A stretch of 64,000 nt of DNA from Cinclus cinclus (lineage: Eukaryota; Chordata; Aves; Passeriformes; Cinclidae): positions 55,240,006-55,304,005 of the forward strand of contig NC_085047.1 in assembly GCF_963662255.1 (NCBI RefSeq), read 5' to 3'. This document shows positions 37,966 to 50,903 of the stretch, one piece after another; within the stretch, counting starts at the first letter, position 1; the number at the start of each line of letters is the position of its first letter. A model generated the notes under the pieces. It saw only the letters and a program-made list of their open reading frames with translations, searched no databases and was not told the origin of the DNA. The position numbers were made by a program, and so were the translations under genes.

Positions 37966-39309
37966 GTCTTAGTTACCAAGATTCCTCGGGGTTGTGTTTT
38001 ATCATGATGAAATTTTCCAGTGTGGAAGAGCTCCAGAAGACTAGTGTTTTACAACCACTGGAACATAAGACAGAACATTAAGTGTCAAAGAAGAATAGAT
38101 GGGTTTAGTCAGCGTGCTTGCCTTGTGGCTATAAAGAGATCTTCCTCCCACATGTGATATTGCCACAGGTGCAATCCTGGGCAAAAAAGATCCTTTAGGA
38201 AGGAGGCACTGATAGCAGGCATTTTTCACTCCAGGGTCCTCTGTTCTGGAACAGCCTCCACCATCTTTGTATGAAAAACCTCAAACTCACTAACCTGGGG
38301 GCATCCTGGCAAGATCCACCTGGTTTTTAGTTCTTATTGGAGATGATGGGTTGAGTGAATCAAGATTTCAAGTTGAAAAAGCCTTTTGCTTTGGTACAGG
38401 AACTGTTCCAGTAGGGCAAATTACTTGGGCTTTATCAACAGCTCTAATGTGTATTTAAAATAATTACCCAAGTTTGGGAAGCTATCATGATGGGTGCTTT
38501 TTAAAGAAATGTGGAGAAAAGGAAAAGATAGCACATTATGTCATCATAAACTCCTGGAGTCTGGGTTCTCCACTGAGCCTCTTCCCAGATATTTAAGGAG
38601 CTATCTAAGAACTATTCAGACCCAAAATCAACTTTGAAGAAGGCTGGACCTAGGTTGACAAGGAAGCTCTGGGTCTTTCTCCTGTATCTATTAGGAAATA
38701 AAGTCAGTCTTTGACCAGAACCTCCCTTAACTGTGAGAAATTATGAGTATGCTTCAAAAATGGATCTTTGCCTCCTCCAGTTTTGTCCTCTGGACAGATG
38801 ATTCTAATGTGATTGGTCCTCAGGCTCTTGGCACAGTTGCACTACATTGGGTTGCAATGGATCCTTAGATCCTTGACAAAGGCTCCCTGAGGAACTTTGA
38901 AGTTCTGCCAAATATTGCAAAAACTGTGTAACTCTGAAAGATTAAAGTTTCAAACAATACATCTAGATATTTCCTGTGCCCACGTTTGTTTGAGAAACAA
39001 AGGAAGAGAATGGAGAATAATCCATTTTCTGGAAACATTAAAGTTAACTAAAAGAGGCAAAATTAAGGAACATAAAATTCTACCTCTCACTAGTGGCATG
39101 TCATCCCACAAAGCTGATTGGAATTTTAGCAAAAACAAGTTATTTTTGACACATATTTTATTTTTAAAAATAACCGGAAAATGTTAATTTGAAAAATATT
39201 TTATGCCCTTACCTTTGCAATCATATTGGCTATGACAAAACCAAAGCAAATTTGTATTGACACTGGCATTCTCTGGCTTTTGAGGAAAATAGGGTGAAAG
39301 ATACTTGGT

Positions 39310-39385
39310 GGCTTGATCCAAAGCCTATGAATGACCATGGAATTTTGCCCATTCACTGCATCAGGTGAATAAGATCAGGCCATAC
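39310..39385. repeat. Decayed ancient amniote repeat (copy 2)
   Basis: TTGATCCAAAGCCTA at 39313-39327 is identical to 14154-14168. It is followed by 'tgaatgaccatggaatttt' and, at 39372-39384, by 'aagatcaggcc', a phrase typical of the same class of old repeat. The internal part has diverged. Confidence 0.5.
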
Positions 39386-39921
39386 TATTTTAATGCAGTC
39401 CCAACCAAAATGTAAATAAATTATTACCTTACTCTCTTGCCTATCTGTAAATTGACCATGGAAGGTCCAGGAACCAATATTTACATATTTTATTTAAATT
39501 TGTTTTGGTCATTACTATGTTTTTGGTTGCTTCCTTGGGAATAAGACAACTTTTCATGTACCTCTGCACATCCCAAAGATCTCTCTCTTCAGGCAGCTCT
39601 TTTTAAAAACCCTGAATGTTGGACAGTTGTCTGATGCAGATACAGAAAAATTATTTTCATCTTGGTCCTTCTCATCTCAGCTGCCAGATAAGACTTACCA
39701 CAGCACTTTTGTCATTGTACATCTATGCCAACGTGGCTTCAAATCCTGGAAACCCAAGACATGAAGACAGACTCTTGTGAATAGCAATGTTTCATGCTTC
39801 TCAGTGGGGAAAAAAAGTCAGACAGAAGCCAGATAAGACACCCAGCCACCCTTGGTATTCTCAAGAATAGGTCCTGCAAGGGGAGAAAAGAAGTCTGTAG
39901 GAAAAGTTCTGATTTTCTTTT

Positions 39922-39961
39922 GTTTTCTTTAATTATTCTTTAATTTAGTTTTCTTTAATTA
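39922..39961. repeat. Direct repeat of GTTTTCTTTAATTA with homeodomain cores
   Basis: The 14-mer GTTTTCTTTAATTA occurs at 39922-39935 and again at 39948-39961, start to start 26 bp apart. A third partial unit (TTCTTTAATTTAG) lies between. Each carries a TAATTA or TAATT core, the usual homeodomain target. It may be simple AT-rich duplication or a small regulatory cluster. Confidence 0.5.
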
Positions 39962-42214
39962 GATAATTATGAGTAGACAATGTGTGATTTATTGAGCAGT
40001 TGAGATATTATCAAGACTTCTATCCCAGCACCCTCACATATACTGTTATGCCCATAAAAAGTATCATCTTCAGGATAGTTTCAGTAAGTGAAAGGCTTGG
40101 AAGCTATGTAAGGTAAACAAGACATTGGTTTGTTGTTTTTATTCCTGGTGTACCCACAGTTACAGCCGCCAAAAAGCAGGCAAACTTTTGACTCCAAAAA
40201 TAAAAAGTGATTATACTGTGTCTAACCAGCTCTACCCTTAACTGCACCACTGCCTAACACAAAGAGAAGAACAGATTTGTATTTTGTGGTATTGTTTTTG
40301 GAAACTTTCCATTCAGGAGTTTGCAAGAATAATGTGGGTGTGTTGCTGGTGTGGAGCTGAAGTTTCATGAGTGTTAACTACAGTCCTGTAGAGCACCCCA
40401 CTGTTACTTTTGCATCTTTCTATGGGCACTGGACACAGATTTCTTTTCTATTCACCAGAATATCACCAGCTCTATCTAAAGAACTGATTCAGTTCCACTG
40501 GCATCTGTAGGAGCCTCTGCACAGACTTCGATGGCATTTATGATCAAGTCCTTTGAGGAATGATGATCTTTCCCAAGGAGATCACCTTCAATCTGCTGAG
40601 CAAGGGTGTGTGCAGTTGTCTACACATTCACCTATGTTTTACCTGGCCTCAGACCAGTCCCTGTGATTCTTCTTCAACAACTGGTTTGCCCAGACTTTTT
40701 CCACATCATTTACAAAGACAAACTTTGGTCCAGCTTTTCAGACTTCTGTGCAATTTTGAGTAGGGGTCATATAATAAGCCTTGTGACAGGAAGAGCAGGA
40801 GCATCAGCTCCGCTGGTTTGTTGAGGTGTTATATCTGTCTGAAGGCTGAAATTCCAGCCTATCCTCATGATACGTGTATGTGAACAGGTCTGAACCCCAT
40901 CCAAGGGTGTCTCACACCTAGCTCTCAAATGGTGAATGAATGGCCTCTTACACTAGACTTTATTTTCATCTAATTTTGTTGCTGCTACTGGCTTACTGCC
41001 TGAACTTGCCTAAGTCACTCTCTCTCGTCTTACCTATCTCTCCCCATCTTTCTAAACCTTACCACTTGAGCCCTCCAGTGTCAGGCACCAGGACTTAGGT
41101 TTCACAGGCTCCCTAATGTGCTTACAGATGGTTCTGCCCTGCCCATCATTTGGAAATCATCATAACCATCGTAACACAAAGAGTAACAGCCCAATATGGA
41201 CGATTTCAGACTTTAATACCACAGCAAGCAAAGAGGCCCTGGATGTGTGCTTTCTTTGCACTAGCACCCACATTTTCAGCGTCCCTACAGAATTCACAGA
41301 ATTATGGAGGCACCAAAATGATCCTGAGTGGTTCCCTCCTTGCCCCTCTTGGTTCTCACCCACCTCTCCCAGCAGACCAGGCAGATGTGCATGGCCACCT
41401 GGTGACATGCAAGATGCAGAGGAGAAGGGAGCTGCATCTCAGCTTTGTGTTTCTCTGTGTTTCAATTCCCTGCTAGCAATATGGCACTAACAACGCATAG
41501 GCTTCCTGGCTAGTTTTTTTATTTGAAGCATCAATTATTTAGAGATTACATATGTTTCTAATACCTTTGGGCCGTTACCCAAAAAAGACTGCAAATTTCT
41601 GAGTTTGAATCAAGTATGGAATTTATGTGAGTAGCAGAGTATATTCAGCAATGTTCGTGGAGATAGCAAAATAAGCCCATGCCAGCAACCCAAAGAACAG
41701 TCACAATTCTAACCCTAAGATAAACTGCAAGTTTCACATATTCTTTGTGAGTAAATCTTTCCTAAAATGTTTCTCCAAGTTGTGAAAAATGGCCTCTCTT
41801 TTCCAGAAAAAAAGAAAACCTCCCTTGCTAACAAAATTGTGAGAAATATTTAGAACAGCCAAGAAAAAATTATGTAAACAACATTTAAAAATTACTTAAG
41901 CACCCCCCAAGCCACAGGTACAGTTGCTTTCTTCAACTGATATCACTTCTCTAAAGAGTGGCATGTTTCATAAACGAAACAGTTCTTTCTTGTAAATATG
42001 CTAATTGTCTTTTGACAAGCCAGAACTATCTTCCCACATCTGGACTGCCCCAAGCCATGGCAAGGACACTGCATTTTTTCAAAGTCTCACCTACTGTCAC
42101 GCTTTTTAGGCATAGCATTGCTTTTTCACTGTATTTTACAGGTCTCAATTAGCAGAACAGGGCAGCAAAACATTAGCCAATTATCACAGACAAGCAGTTC
42201 TGCCTTGTAAAGCC

Positions 42215-42425
42215 TTTTCCACACTCAAAATTGAACTGGTTTAATTCAAGGTGTGTTTTAAAATCAAATTAGTTAAGCCAGTGCAAGCACTGGAATATTT
42301 TTAAAGTTGTGTTGTATTGATTTAGCTTAATGTGATCAGGAAATTATTTATACTAAACTGATACAGAGCAGATTTGAATCATTCTGAGTGACCACATCTT
42401 GTACCAGTTGAACTAAATAATTTTC
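42215..42425. repeat. Probable ancient DNA-transposon-like repeat
   Basis: The text 'aactggtttaattcaaggtg' then 'tgttttaaaatcaaattagt' then 'taagccagtgcaa' closely recalls an old amniote repeat ('ggtgtgatttaaaatcaaattagttaaaccggtgcaaac'). The right end, 'ttgtaccagttgaactaaat', looks like a divergent inverted copy of the left. I cannot name the family, and the assignment rests on memory of the phrase. Confidence 0.4.
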
Positions 42426-45400
42426 GAGTCAATTTTATATGGCTCATATCCCACTGTTGTGGTAAGGAGCATGAGCTGAAAGGGTGAATGAAATAACCAT
42501 ATAAAGGAACCTTATCCATCACTGCAATACTTCAGTGTAAGTCTGCTGTTGTAGAATTGTAGCTGGCCATAGTAGCAAAATTCAGAATGCAGCATAGCTT
42601 GATAGTGCCTCCTCTAAGCATTTTGTAAGGTTTACAGTCCTAAAATGGGATGAGCTATTTTGGACATTTGGATTTTGTTTGGGATTTTTTAACAGGCCTG
42701 GCCATAATTTTCAGAATAATTTCCTGAGATGCATATTCATTTTTCTTTTTTTTTTTTAAATTTAAAATTTCTGAAAACTATCATTTTAGGCATAAAGAAA
42801 ACAATAGTATTAAACCTTACTTGACTCCTTTTAAGAATTATTGCTTTCTAATCAAGGTTGACAATCTTTCCTTTCTTACAGAAATGAGGTAAGCTCATTT
42901 TTATACCTGGTGTATTTCCATCCAAGATCTGCTCTTTTCATTCTGCATAGGGAAGAAATAAAGGGGGGGTGTAGGGATATTGCATTTTCAAAGAAAATTT
43001 ACCCAAATTAAATCCTACAGAAGCTTAAGTTCTGAGAGAGGTTTCTTGTGGTGCCTTTACATTGTAAATATTGAGGGTTTAGATTATTTACATAAGATTT
43101 AGTCACCAAAAGTGCTGGCTACAACAAACAAACAAACAAACAAACAAACAAACAAACAAAAAGGAGAGATAGAGAACTCTGAAACAGCTGGAACAGCTGT
43201 AGCACTGTATTTGAGTCACTTGGACTGTGGCAGAGATGTGATTTCTCAGGTAGGAGCATCACTGCTCTGCGAGAGCTTACCGTGGTGCCTTGTACCTCCA
43301 GGAAAATCGTGAATAATGTCTGCTGGGCTCACACTGAACACCGTGCTCTGAAAACCAGGCAAGGCACAATCAGTTTTTGAAACAGGTGCTCACCAGAGAG
43401 CCCGTGGGTGAAATAGCCCACCCAGCACAGTGGACAAGAAGGAGCTGGTGCTGCAGGGCTGGGCATGAGTGCTGGAGGGTCTGTCCTGGTGACCTGTGCT
43501 GGGAAGGAGGAATGGGACATTCACCAGACAAGTGTGGGCCAATGGAGATGGGCAGACAGATGTACACAACATTGATAAATTGAGATTCTGGGGGGCTTCT
43601 CTGCAAATCAGTACAGATAGCTTTGTCACCCACATGCTGGCAAAAAATTTTTTGTCATTTATCTCTGGAGGCAGCAAGCATGTTGCCATGAATTACAGCA
43701 GTTTAAGAAGCTCACATTTGCAATTGGGGGCTGGTAATTATTTACAAGGAAATGCAATCATTACTGTCAGGTGATGATGACATTCCCCCACTTCACCCAT
43801 TCAGTAACTTTTTGGAGACTGTGTGAAGTCTTTGTGGGGGGGTGGGGTAGAATGAGGTACACAGGAACACTGGCTTCCCTCCATCACTGCTACCAGAAAG
43901 GGTGTGTATTTTGGCATTGGTTTTGCTTGGAATATTCAATTCAGATTAATGTAATTTCAACATTTACTATCCCGAGTGTGTGGTGGTGCCACTAAACATC
44001 AATATTTCCCTACTATGAAGTGCAGGCCATGTCATTCAGCACAGGAGTGAAGTGATTCTTATCTGTCTCCCACGTGTGTACCTTTCAGATTAACTCCACC
44101 AAAATCATTGGCATTACAAGGGTTTAAAAGCAGCAGCAGTGGGAACAGGCCCAAGAGAGGCACTAGATTACCAAGCCTTTTGAGGTTGTGAACTGTTTTT
44201 TTGATCATTAATAATTGTGTTAAATAAAGATGTAGCATCATATTCTGATTGCAACTACCCAGTCCAGTGCCTTCTCCCCCTGCACAAACATGGGGGCAGC
44301 TGGGAAGTGATGGGAGGAGGAAGTCCTTTCTTGGGGCAAACAAAGCCAAACCTCTCTGCTCTCTCTACTCAAGGGAGCTATTTTGTCTGGATTTGTGTGT
44401 AAAGCAAGCCCATGCTATAATGTCTTAGGATGGAGGCCATCCTGGGACTCTGATATAGCTTTTCCTTCTTTTTTATCAAATTCATAGCAAGCACATATGT
44501 CAATCTCCACAGTATTAACTGCAGGTTTCCTACCTTTATAAATCCAGCATCCTTATGTATCTGCCCTTATGAATTCTTCAGAAAAATCCCTTGGATTGTT
44601 GGCAATGAATGCACACCTTCTGCTATTTTTCTTCTGTCCCTTGCATGTTAACTGTGTATATTGTAAATTCAGTCTACTGCTGAGACTTTTCTTGGTTTCC
44701 CATTATATCATCCACATAATTTTGTAGGGATAAATGTGTTCTCCATTCTTGCTGCCTGGTTGTTTGCTTGCTCATCTGCATGTCGATAACTTTTCAAATT
44801 TCATCTCTTTATGAAGGCATTTTCAGTCTTGGGCAGAGGAACAGCCTATAAAGAGTATTCGTGCCAAGAAAAAGAGACTAATTTTATTTTGCTGAATCAT
44901 CAAAGCTCTCAGAAAAAATTACAAGCCTCATCATGCAAGAAATTACAGATGGACAGACCACATAGGGAATTGCTCCTACACAGGTACAGCTTGCTACAGA
45001 CTGGTCAGACCAGCAGTGCCATTTTCCTTTGATCTTGGCCAACTTAGTGAAAATCCCTGCTCCTAGGCAATCCTGTTTTACTGTCAGCCTTTGCTCCTGA
45101 GCAGCCCCATTCAGCCAGATCCTGCTCTGAGAGCTATGTAAATATTCAGTTGACAGCGATGATGATCTTCTCAGGGTTTGAGTCCCTTACTTGAGTTACT
45201 CTTAATTGCCTGCACTACATTTTTGCTTTCCAAAAACCTGGCGGTGTCTTCACGAGACTATGAAAAAGCAGAGCTAGGCAGAGAGCCCAGGAGATGAGCC
45301 CTTGTGTTCCCAGTGACTGCACAGGGTACCATTTGGTGTATGGATGCAGTTATACATGTGAATAGATTACTGTTCCATTCCTGTCATTTAGAAATGTATC

Positions 45401-46299
45401 CATCTTTCAGGCACAATATTTCATATACCGGTGGTTTTCTTTGGGCTTTCATGATAATAAAATATTATGGGGGAGCAGGGAAATATCTGCCACTGCCTCT
45501 AAAAATGTTGGTTGTTTTCAGACTATATTTCTGGTAGAAATAGCCTGGTATATGCACAGCATGTCAGAAGGAAAGTGAACATGCGTCAGGCAGAAGAACT
45601 ACCATTTAAAACCCATTTTAAAAGTATTTTTTAAACAAAAATACTATGCGAAATAAGTTAAAAAGTAAGTTCTGTTTTCTTTTGCATTTTTAAAGCATAA
45701 GACAATCCATCTCTTTTCTCTCATGTACTATCTCTAGTTAGTCATAAAAAGGAAGTTCACTATCAAAAAATACCTGAAAAAAATCTCACTATAGATAGGA
45801 AAATTGAGCAAGAAAGAAAAACAAAAATCCTTTCTCCTGCTCATTATTTTGTCACATGGGCAAAGCTTTGTGATGTCACCTTAACAGCCACCCTTTTGAT
45901 TTTTTTCATGCCAATGCCTGGTTTGGTGCTGTACCAGGGAAGCAGAACATACTCAGCTCCTGAGGCTCTGAGCCCCTCCTCTGCGCTTGGGTACTCCCTC
46001 ATGCCAATGCAGGGTTGAGCACATGGAGCGAAAGCCTGTGCATCCCAGAGCTTCCTGGGAAGTGAGTATGTGCTTCTGTACATACAGTGATTGCTAAATC
46101 TAGTGGTGAGTTCCTGTGCAGACATTCTGACCAGCTGTAGCTTGCTGTTTGTATGACTCTGTTATTCCTGGCTCATGCTTTATTTTAGGGACATTAACTT
46201 GCTTGTGTGCTTCTGCTGGTGACTTACTGGTAACCTTCTGTGCTATGCCAAACTCATGACTCCTCAGTGAAAGACTCTTTGTCAATCTTCATTTTAAAC
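42426..46299. other. Gene-free stretch
   Basis: No gene is recognised. It includes a T-run at about 42741-42757, an AAAC microsatellite at 43124-43162, and a GC-richer patch at about 43380-43640 with overlapping chance frames on both strands. Confidence 0.5.
43124..43162. repeat. (AAAC)n microsatellite
   Basis: About nine tandem copies of the AAAC/CAAA tetranucleotide end in AAAAAGG. It is the most regular tetranucleotide repeat in the window. Confidence 0.9.
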
Positions 46300-46419
46300 C
46301 TTTTTCTTTGTTTGTTTGCTTCTTAATGTCCACTTCTCTTTCCTCCTCTCTCCCATAGCCTCTCTCTTTCTTTTTTTCACCCTCTTGGCTTTTACTCTCT
46401 GTTTTTGTTTCTCTGTCAG
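46300..46419 (+). other. Extended polypyrimidine tract ending in a splice-acceptor-like site
   Basis: About 120 nt are dominated by T and C and end in TTTCTCTGTCAG|A at 46419. Long pyrimidine tracts of this kind often precede short alternative exons. The complementary purine-rich tract at 46814-46866 lies about 400 bp downstream, so the two could pair in RNA. Confidence 0.5.
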
Positions 46420-46444
46420 AGAGGGCATCCACACCAGGAGCTGG
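46420..46444 (+). other. Candidate 25-nt microexon
   Basis: The segment is bounded by a very strong acceptor (long T/C run, CTGTCAG) and a strong donor (GG|GTAAGTACAT). In the frame starting one base in, all eight codons end in G or C and read EGIHTRSW. Its length is not a multiple of three, so inclusion would shift the frame of any host transcript. It is supported only by splice geometry, and I know no gene with this exon. Confidence 0.3.
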
Positions 46445-46813
46445 GTAAGTACATGTCACCTGTAAGATCTGCACTGTCAAAACCCAAAACCCATTGCTGA
46501 GAGAACCAGTGACCAGCTCCTTATCCACAGAAACAGCCCAGACTGCAGCCTCTCCCTAAACTGTGAACCAGGATTCCAACAGAAAGCCTCCATTTGTCTT
46601 GGTCCCTGTGGGTTGGAAAGAGACTAGATAACTAGGTAAACCTCCTCAACCCACCTTCACCAGCACTAGCAATGGGTTGGATCTAATTCTCAGGTTGAAA
46701 CAGGCCAGGGCAGCAGGTACAAATCCTGATGTCAGATGGAGTCACTTCAGGATGCTCCCTCCATCCCTCCCACCATCAAAGCTATAACCAACCTGACTCC
46801 TTCCTCATTAAAG

Positions 46814-46908
46814 CTAGGAAGAGGCAAGAGAGGAGCAGAGAGGAGGGGAGAGAAGGGGAGATTGCCAAGAAGGCAAGCAAGCATGGAATTAAGCAAGAAA
46901 GATACAAG
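46814..46908 (+). other. Candidate 95-nt purine-rich exon
   Basis: An acceptor-like CTCCTTCCTCATTAAAG precedes 46814 and ACAAG|GTAAAG follows 46908. The exon is rich in GAGGAG/GAAG motifs of the kind bound by SR proteins as splicing enhancers. One frame contains ATG at 46883 with A at -3 and G at +4, a good initiation context, followed by MELSKKDT and a split AG. That split codon fits the frame of the segment at 52959. The purine richness could also be plain low complexity. Confidence 0.25.
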
Positions 46909-49900
46909 GTAAAGAAAGAAACGCATAAAGAAAATGCATGTTATTCTTAGTTTATTTAATGTCTCTTTTTCTCTCTCTGTCTAGTTAAATCACACTAACA
47001 TGATCAATGTTTTCTCTGGTTTTGGGGGCCTTCACTGTAATTTTTTCACTCCTGATCATTCAGCACCTTTTTTAAATCTTCTAAATCAAAACATTTTCCT
47101 CCAAATTACAAATTACCTATTAGAGCATTTCTCCACCAAAGTGTGCGGTTGAACATGATGAAAAAATTATGTGCAAATACAGCTCTGGGCAAGGTACAGA
47201 GAACCATATCAAACTAGCAGTACTTTCAGTTAAACATTTGATGCTAAAGGTACCTGACAGCCACAAGGCATTTGGTATTGGATAGTTGTTTACCAGGGCA
47301 AAAATGTCAGGTGACAGTAGGTCAGCATAGGAGGACTTAGACCTGTCATGCTGTTAACCTTTTATGGAGACAATAATTTCTCCTTTCTGTGACTTTTTGT
47401 CATTTTTCTGATTCCCTCAACAGGAATCCTCAAAGTAGGGATATGAATATTTACACTCTGCCTAAAATGTGCCAGCCTGGATTAAAGACTATATTGCAAA
47501 CACTGTATCATTGCATCAATATATTGCAAATCAGTTTCCAAACACAAATCACCCTTCTGTAACAAAATTCAGGGGTAGAAGGAGGTGTATGGGGTCAAAG
47601 GGAAAGCACAGCCACCAAGTTCTGCGTACCCCTGTCTGGCCAAGGAAAGCTTATGGAAAACAACACATGTGGTGGGGCTGCACATAGGATTTTTCACCCA
47701 CAAACCTTCTTGCTGCTCTTGCTTGGGCTGTGACTGAGCAGAATTGGTGGCAATAATTCCTCATTTCCCTGATGTAGTGGGAAAGTTTCCCACTACCAGG
47801 TGGTTTTCTTGTGCCAGGATCATAACTGTCTTCTTTCTTACCCCTCTTCTCTTTTTCATTGCCACTTATTTATGGGAGACCTTTTTTTTTATTGGGCAAT
47901 TCTGCTTTCCAAGTCACCAAGCCCTAAATTTCTCTATCTAAATAATTTATGTGCAAAAGCACAATATGCTGTCAGTCTCCTAAAAGGTGTCTCTGCTTCA
48001 CATCTCTTTATTAACAGGAGAATTAAGGGCATGACACTTTAACCCCAAAATGGATGACCAGCATGTATTAGCTGCAACTAGCAAGCAGCTGGCTTCTGCC
48101 TGATGTTCAAAAGCTGATTTTGGGCCATTCACACACATGTAAATACACACAATTTTCTTTTGTCTGTTTGCATTCACAGTTTGAGCTGTTATTCATCTAC
48201 AACATCCACAGTTCCCTGTTATCCACTGAGGGATTATCTGTCCAGGAATAAAGCCTGAGTTGTGAAGATTTTCACTTGTTGGAGCATGTGTGACACCTCC
48301 TCTCACTGGATTTCTGCTCAGGCTGCTCTTTCCAACCCTCTGTACTCTACAGGGCCTAAAGGAAATATGTAAGAACAAAGTGTCCCTAACACAGCTACAA
48401 GTGAAATTTGGATGAACTTGGACAACTTGGGCTCTCATGGGCTGCTCTTCACTTAGAATGCAAGAAAATAGGCAGCCAGAGGGAGAGTGAGAGGGGTTTT
48501 CTGAAATTAATGAAAGAGATGAAATTTCCTTTTTGTTTGTTTGGGGTTTTTTAAGCCAAAGGAATAGGCTCTGACCTGGTGGAAATTCCATGACTCAGGA
48601 AAAATTGACAAGATCCTGACACACTTCATATTTCTGACCCATTTGAGCATTCCCATCAGTGCCATCATCACAGAGCCATTCATCCAACTAGGGAAGTAAA
48701 ACCATATCAATGTGGCTTACAGTTAGTAACATTTTTCAAACAGTGAAATAGCAACGTGCTTGGAGAGTTTTCAGGGTGAAAAATATCAACAAAATTATTC
48801 AGTAAGAATAATACTTACAGTACTATTTACTGTCATACATTAGTATCAGGAAGCAGAAAAGGACATGTGGGACAGAGAGCCAGAAAGAAAGAAAAGAAGG
48901 CAAATCTCCTCCCACACACTCAACAGACGCACCATTTCTGCATTGCTTCAAACGGAAAAGAACCCAAAAATTATGATTTTGCATTTTCAAGTGAACTAAG
49001 ACCAGTACCACACAAATAGCCTGTAGTAAGATGCTGCTAGCCACTCATCCTAACATTGAACACACTCTCCAGAACTGATAAAGCAGATTTTACTAGCACT
49101 AATTCTGGTTGTGGCTAGCCTTCATCTGTTAAGTTTTCATTAACTCTCCATCACCCAGGTATTCATCAAACCTATTACTCTTTTTATTTTTTGATGTGCT
49201 CATCCTGACATATCTTGAATGATCAAAACCCAGACTGCATGCTCACAAAATGGGAGAAGATTGAAGGACACCAGCTAAGAGTCTGATTTGTATTGGCTCA
49301 TGAAAGGATACCATCTTACAGATTTTTACTCATGTAAATAAATGAGCCTGCTATGGTTTTGTCAGGAACAAAGCTGCTGAGTGTCCTTCCTGTGAGCAAG
49401 AGTTGGCTCCTGGGATAGATGGTCCAAGTGCCTGCAATGCAGGACAACATGAGCTCTGTTCCCAATGAGAAATGAAACAGGATTCAACTTGCTTGATTAG
49501 TACTCTTCAAGAGTTGTAAGACCTTCCCCTAGGAAGCACTTCATGCGTACATTGGTTTAAGTTAACAGATCTCAGAAATGCACAAGGCCAAAGCAAAGCT
49601 CAGGCTGACTCCCTGAAGCCAACTCTGCAGACTCTTTATCACTCCACCCTTCCAGTGAATGGACATAAAGGGGTGTTCAACTTGGAACATGATAAAGACT
49701 TTTTAGTTCACTGAACCTGTCTATGCAAAAGACTGTTGCAGCAAAACTGCTCTTGTAAGAAATCTTGTTCCAAACTAAAGTTCATGTAGCAATGAAAAAC
49801 TGCATGAAGACCAGGTCTTGAACACATGCTTAAGTCAATGATGCAAGCAAATATTTTGATATCATAGGACTTGCTCCAGGAGTTACAGGCCACTGGGCAC

Positions 49901-50894
49901 AAAGCATTTGTCTTGCAGCAGAACAATGAGTTCACAACTCCACAGTGGGAACAATTCTGGTTTATGTACATTTTCTTTTATTTTTGAATCAATATATCAT
50001 CTTTTTCCGTGTCTTCCTGAAAAAGGAGATTTCTGCCTGATAGAGCACAGCAACAAAAGGGAACACAGAGATTTTTATGGCTTTTGTCATCTTTTAATAT
50101 GATTTTATGAACTGTGGTTATAGCAGTTGTAAACCATAGCCATTGCTTTCTGCTTTGTTTCTACTTATCAGACACAAAGCCAAAACTAAAAGAAAAGCTA
50201 ACATGTTTGACATGCTTCATCCTGTGCAAGAGAACAGCCTATAACAGTCTGGAAGAAAACACTGAATTAAAAAATAAGGAAAGAAAGAAAAAGAAAGGAA
50301 AGCTTTTATTTTTATAGAATTATTATTTGAAAGCCATGGTACATGACTCTGAAGCTGAGTGGTGTAGCTGTACATTGCACAGACTAGTGTATGCCTCTGA
50401 CATGCTAAACACTGATATCTCCTTATAATGATGTGTTAATGTAAAGGGAGTGATTTTGCAAAATTTTATGCCTTATTAAGGAAATGATTCAAGCCCAGGA
50501 AATGTGCGGGTTAAGTACTTGCTTTCATAAACATGGGTTATGGTGGAAAAAAAAGATTTTAGATATTATGTGGAAAAATGCAGTAAAAAGCGCTGAATTA
50601 GCCCATTCCATTACACTGAATTGTTCAGCAATTATGGTCATCCCCCAGCCTAGAAAATTAAAGTATATGATGAAAACCCAATCTAAAGATATCCACTGCT
50701 GTGCTACTGAAGACATAGCATCTCATGCTTTAGAGTCACTTTGGGCTTCAACAACCAACCAAAATTATCCAAGGAATAAGTTTAAATTACCTATAGTCCC
50801 AGTCTGGGGCTGCCTTCTGCTCTTTCCTTTCACTTCTCACACCACTCACACAACTAGAAATTGCAGCAGATTTTCAGATCTTGTATAAAACGTT
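46909..50894. other. Gene-free stretch
   Basis: I find no recognised gene, RNA gene or transposon. A T-run lies near 47881-47889. Frames up to 132 codons on the minus strand (48193-48591) have no protein-like character. Confidence 0.5.
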
Positions 50895-50903
50895 CCATTG
50901 CAA

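Larger units (their letters stand above)
37966..42214. other. Gene-free stretch, AT-rich with homeodomain-like motifs
   Basis: No gene is recognised. It contains a TAATTA cluster at 39922-39961 and the second copy of the old repeat at 39310, listed separately. A GC-richer patch at about 41130-41480 has a 124-codon frame (41116-41490) with no family resemblance. Confidence 0.5.

Noticed and set aside
45844..46125. 93-codon minus-strand frame
   Set aside because: No splice sites, known domain or polyadenylation signal are seen. The length is within chance for 64 kb.
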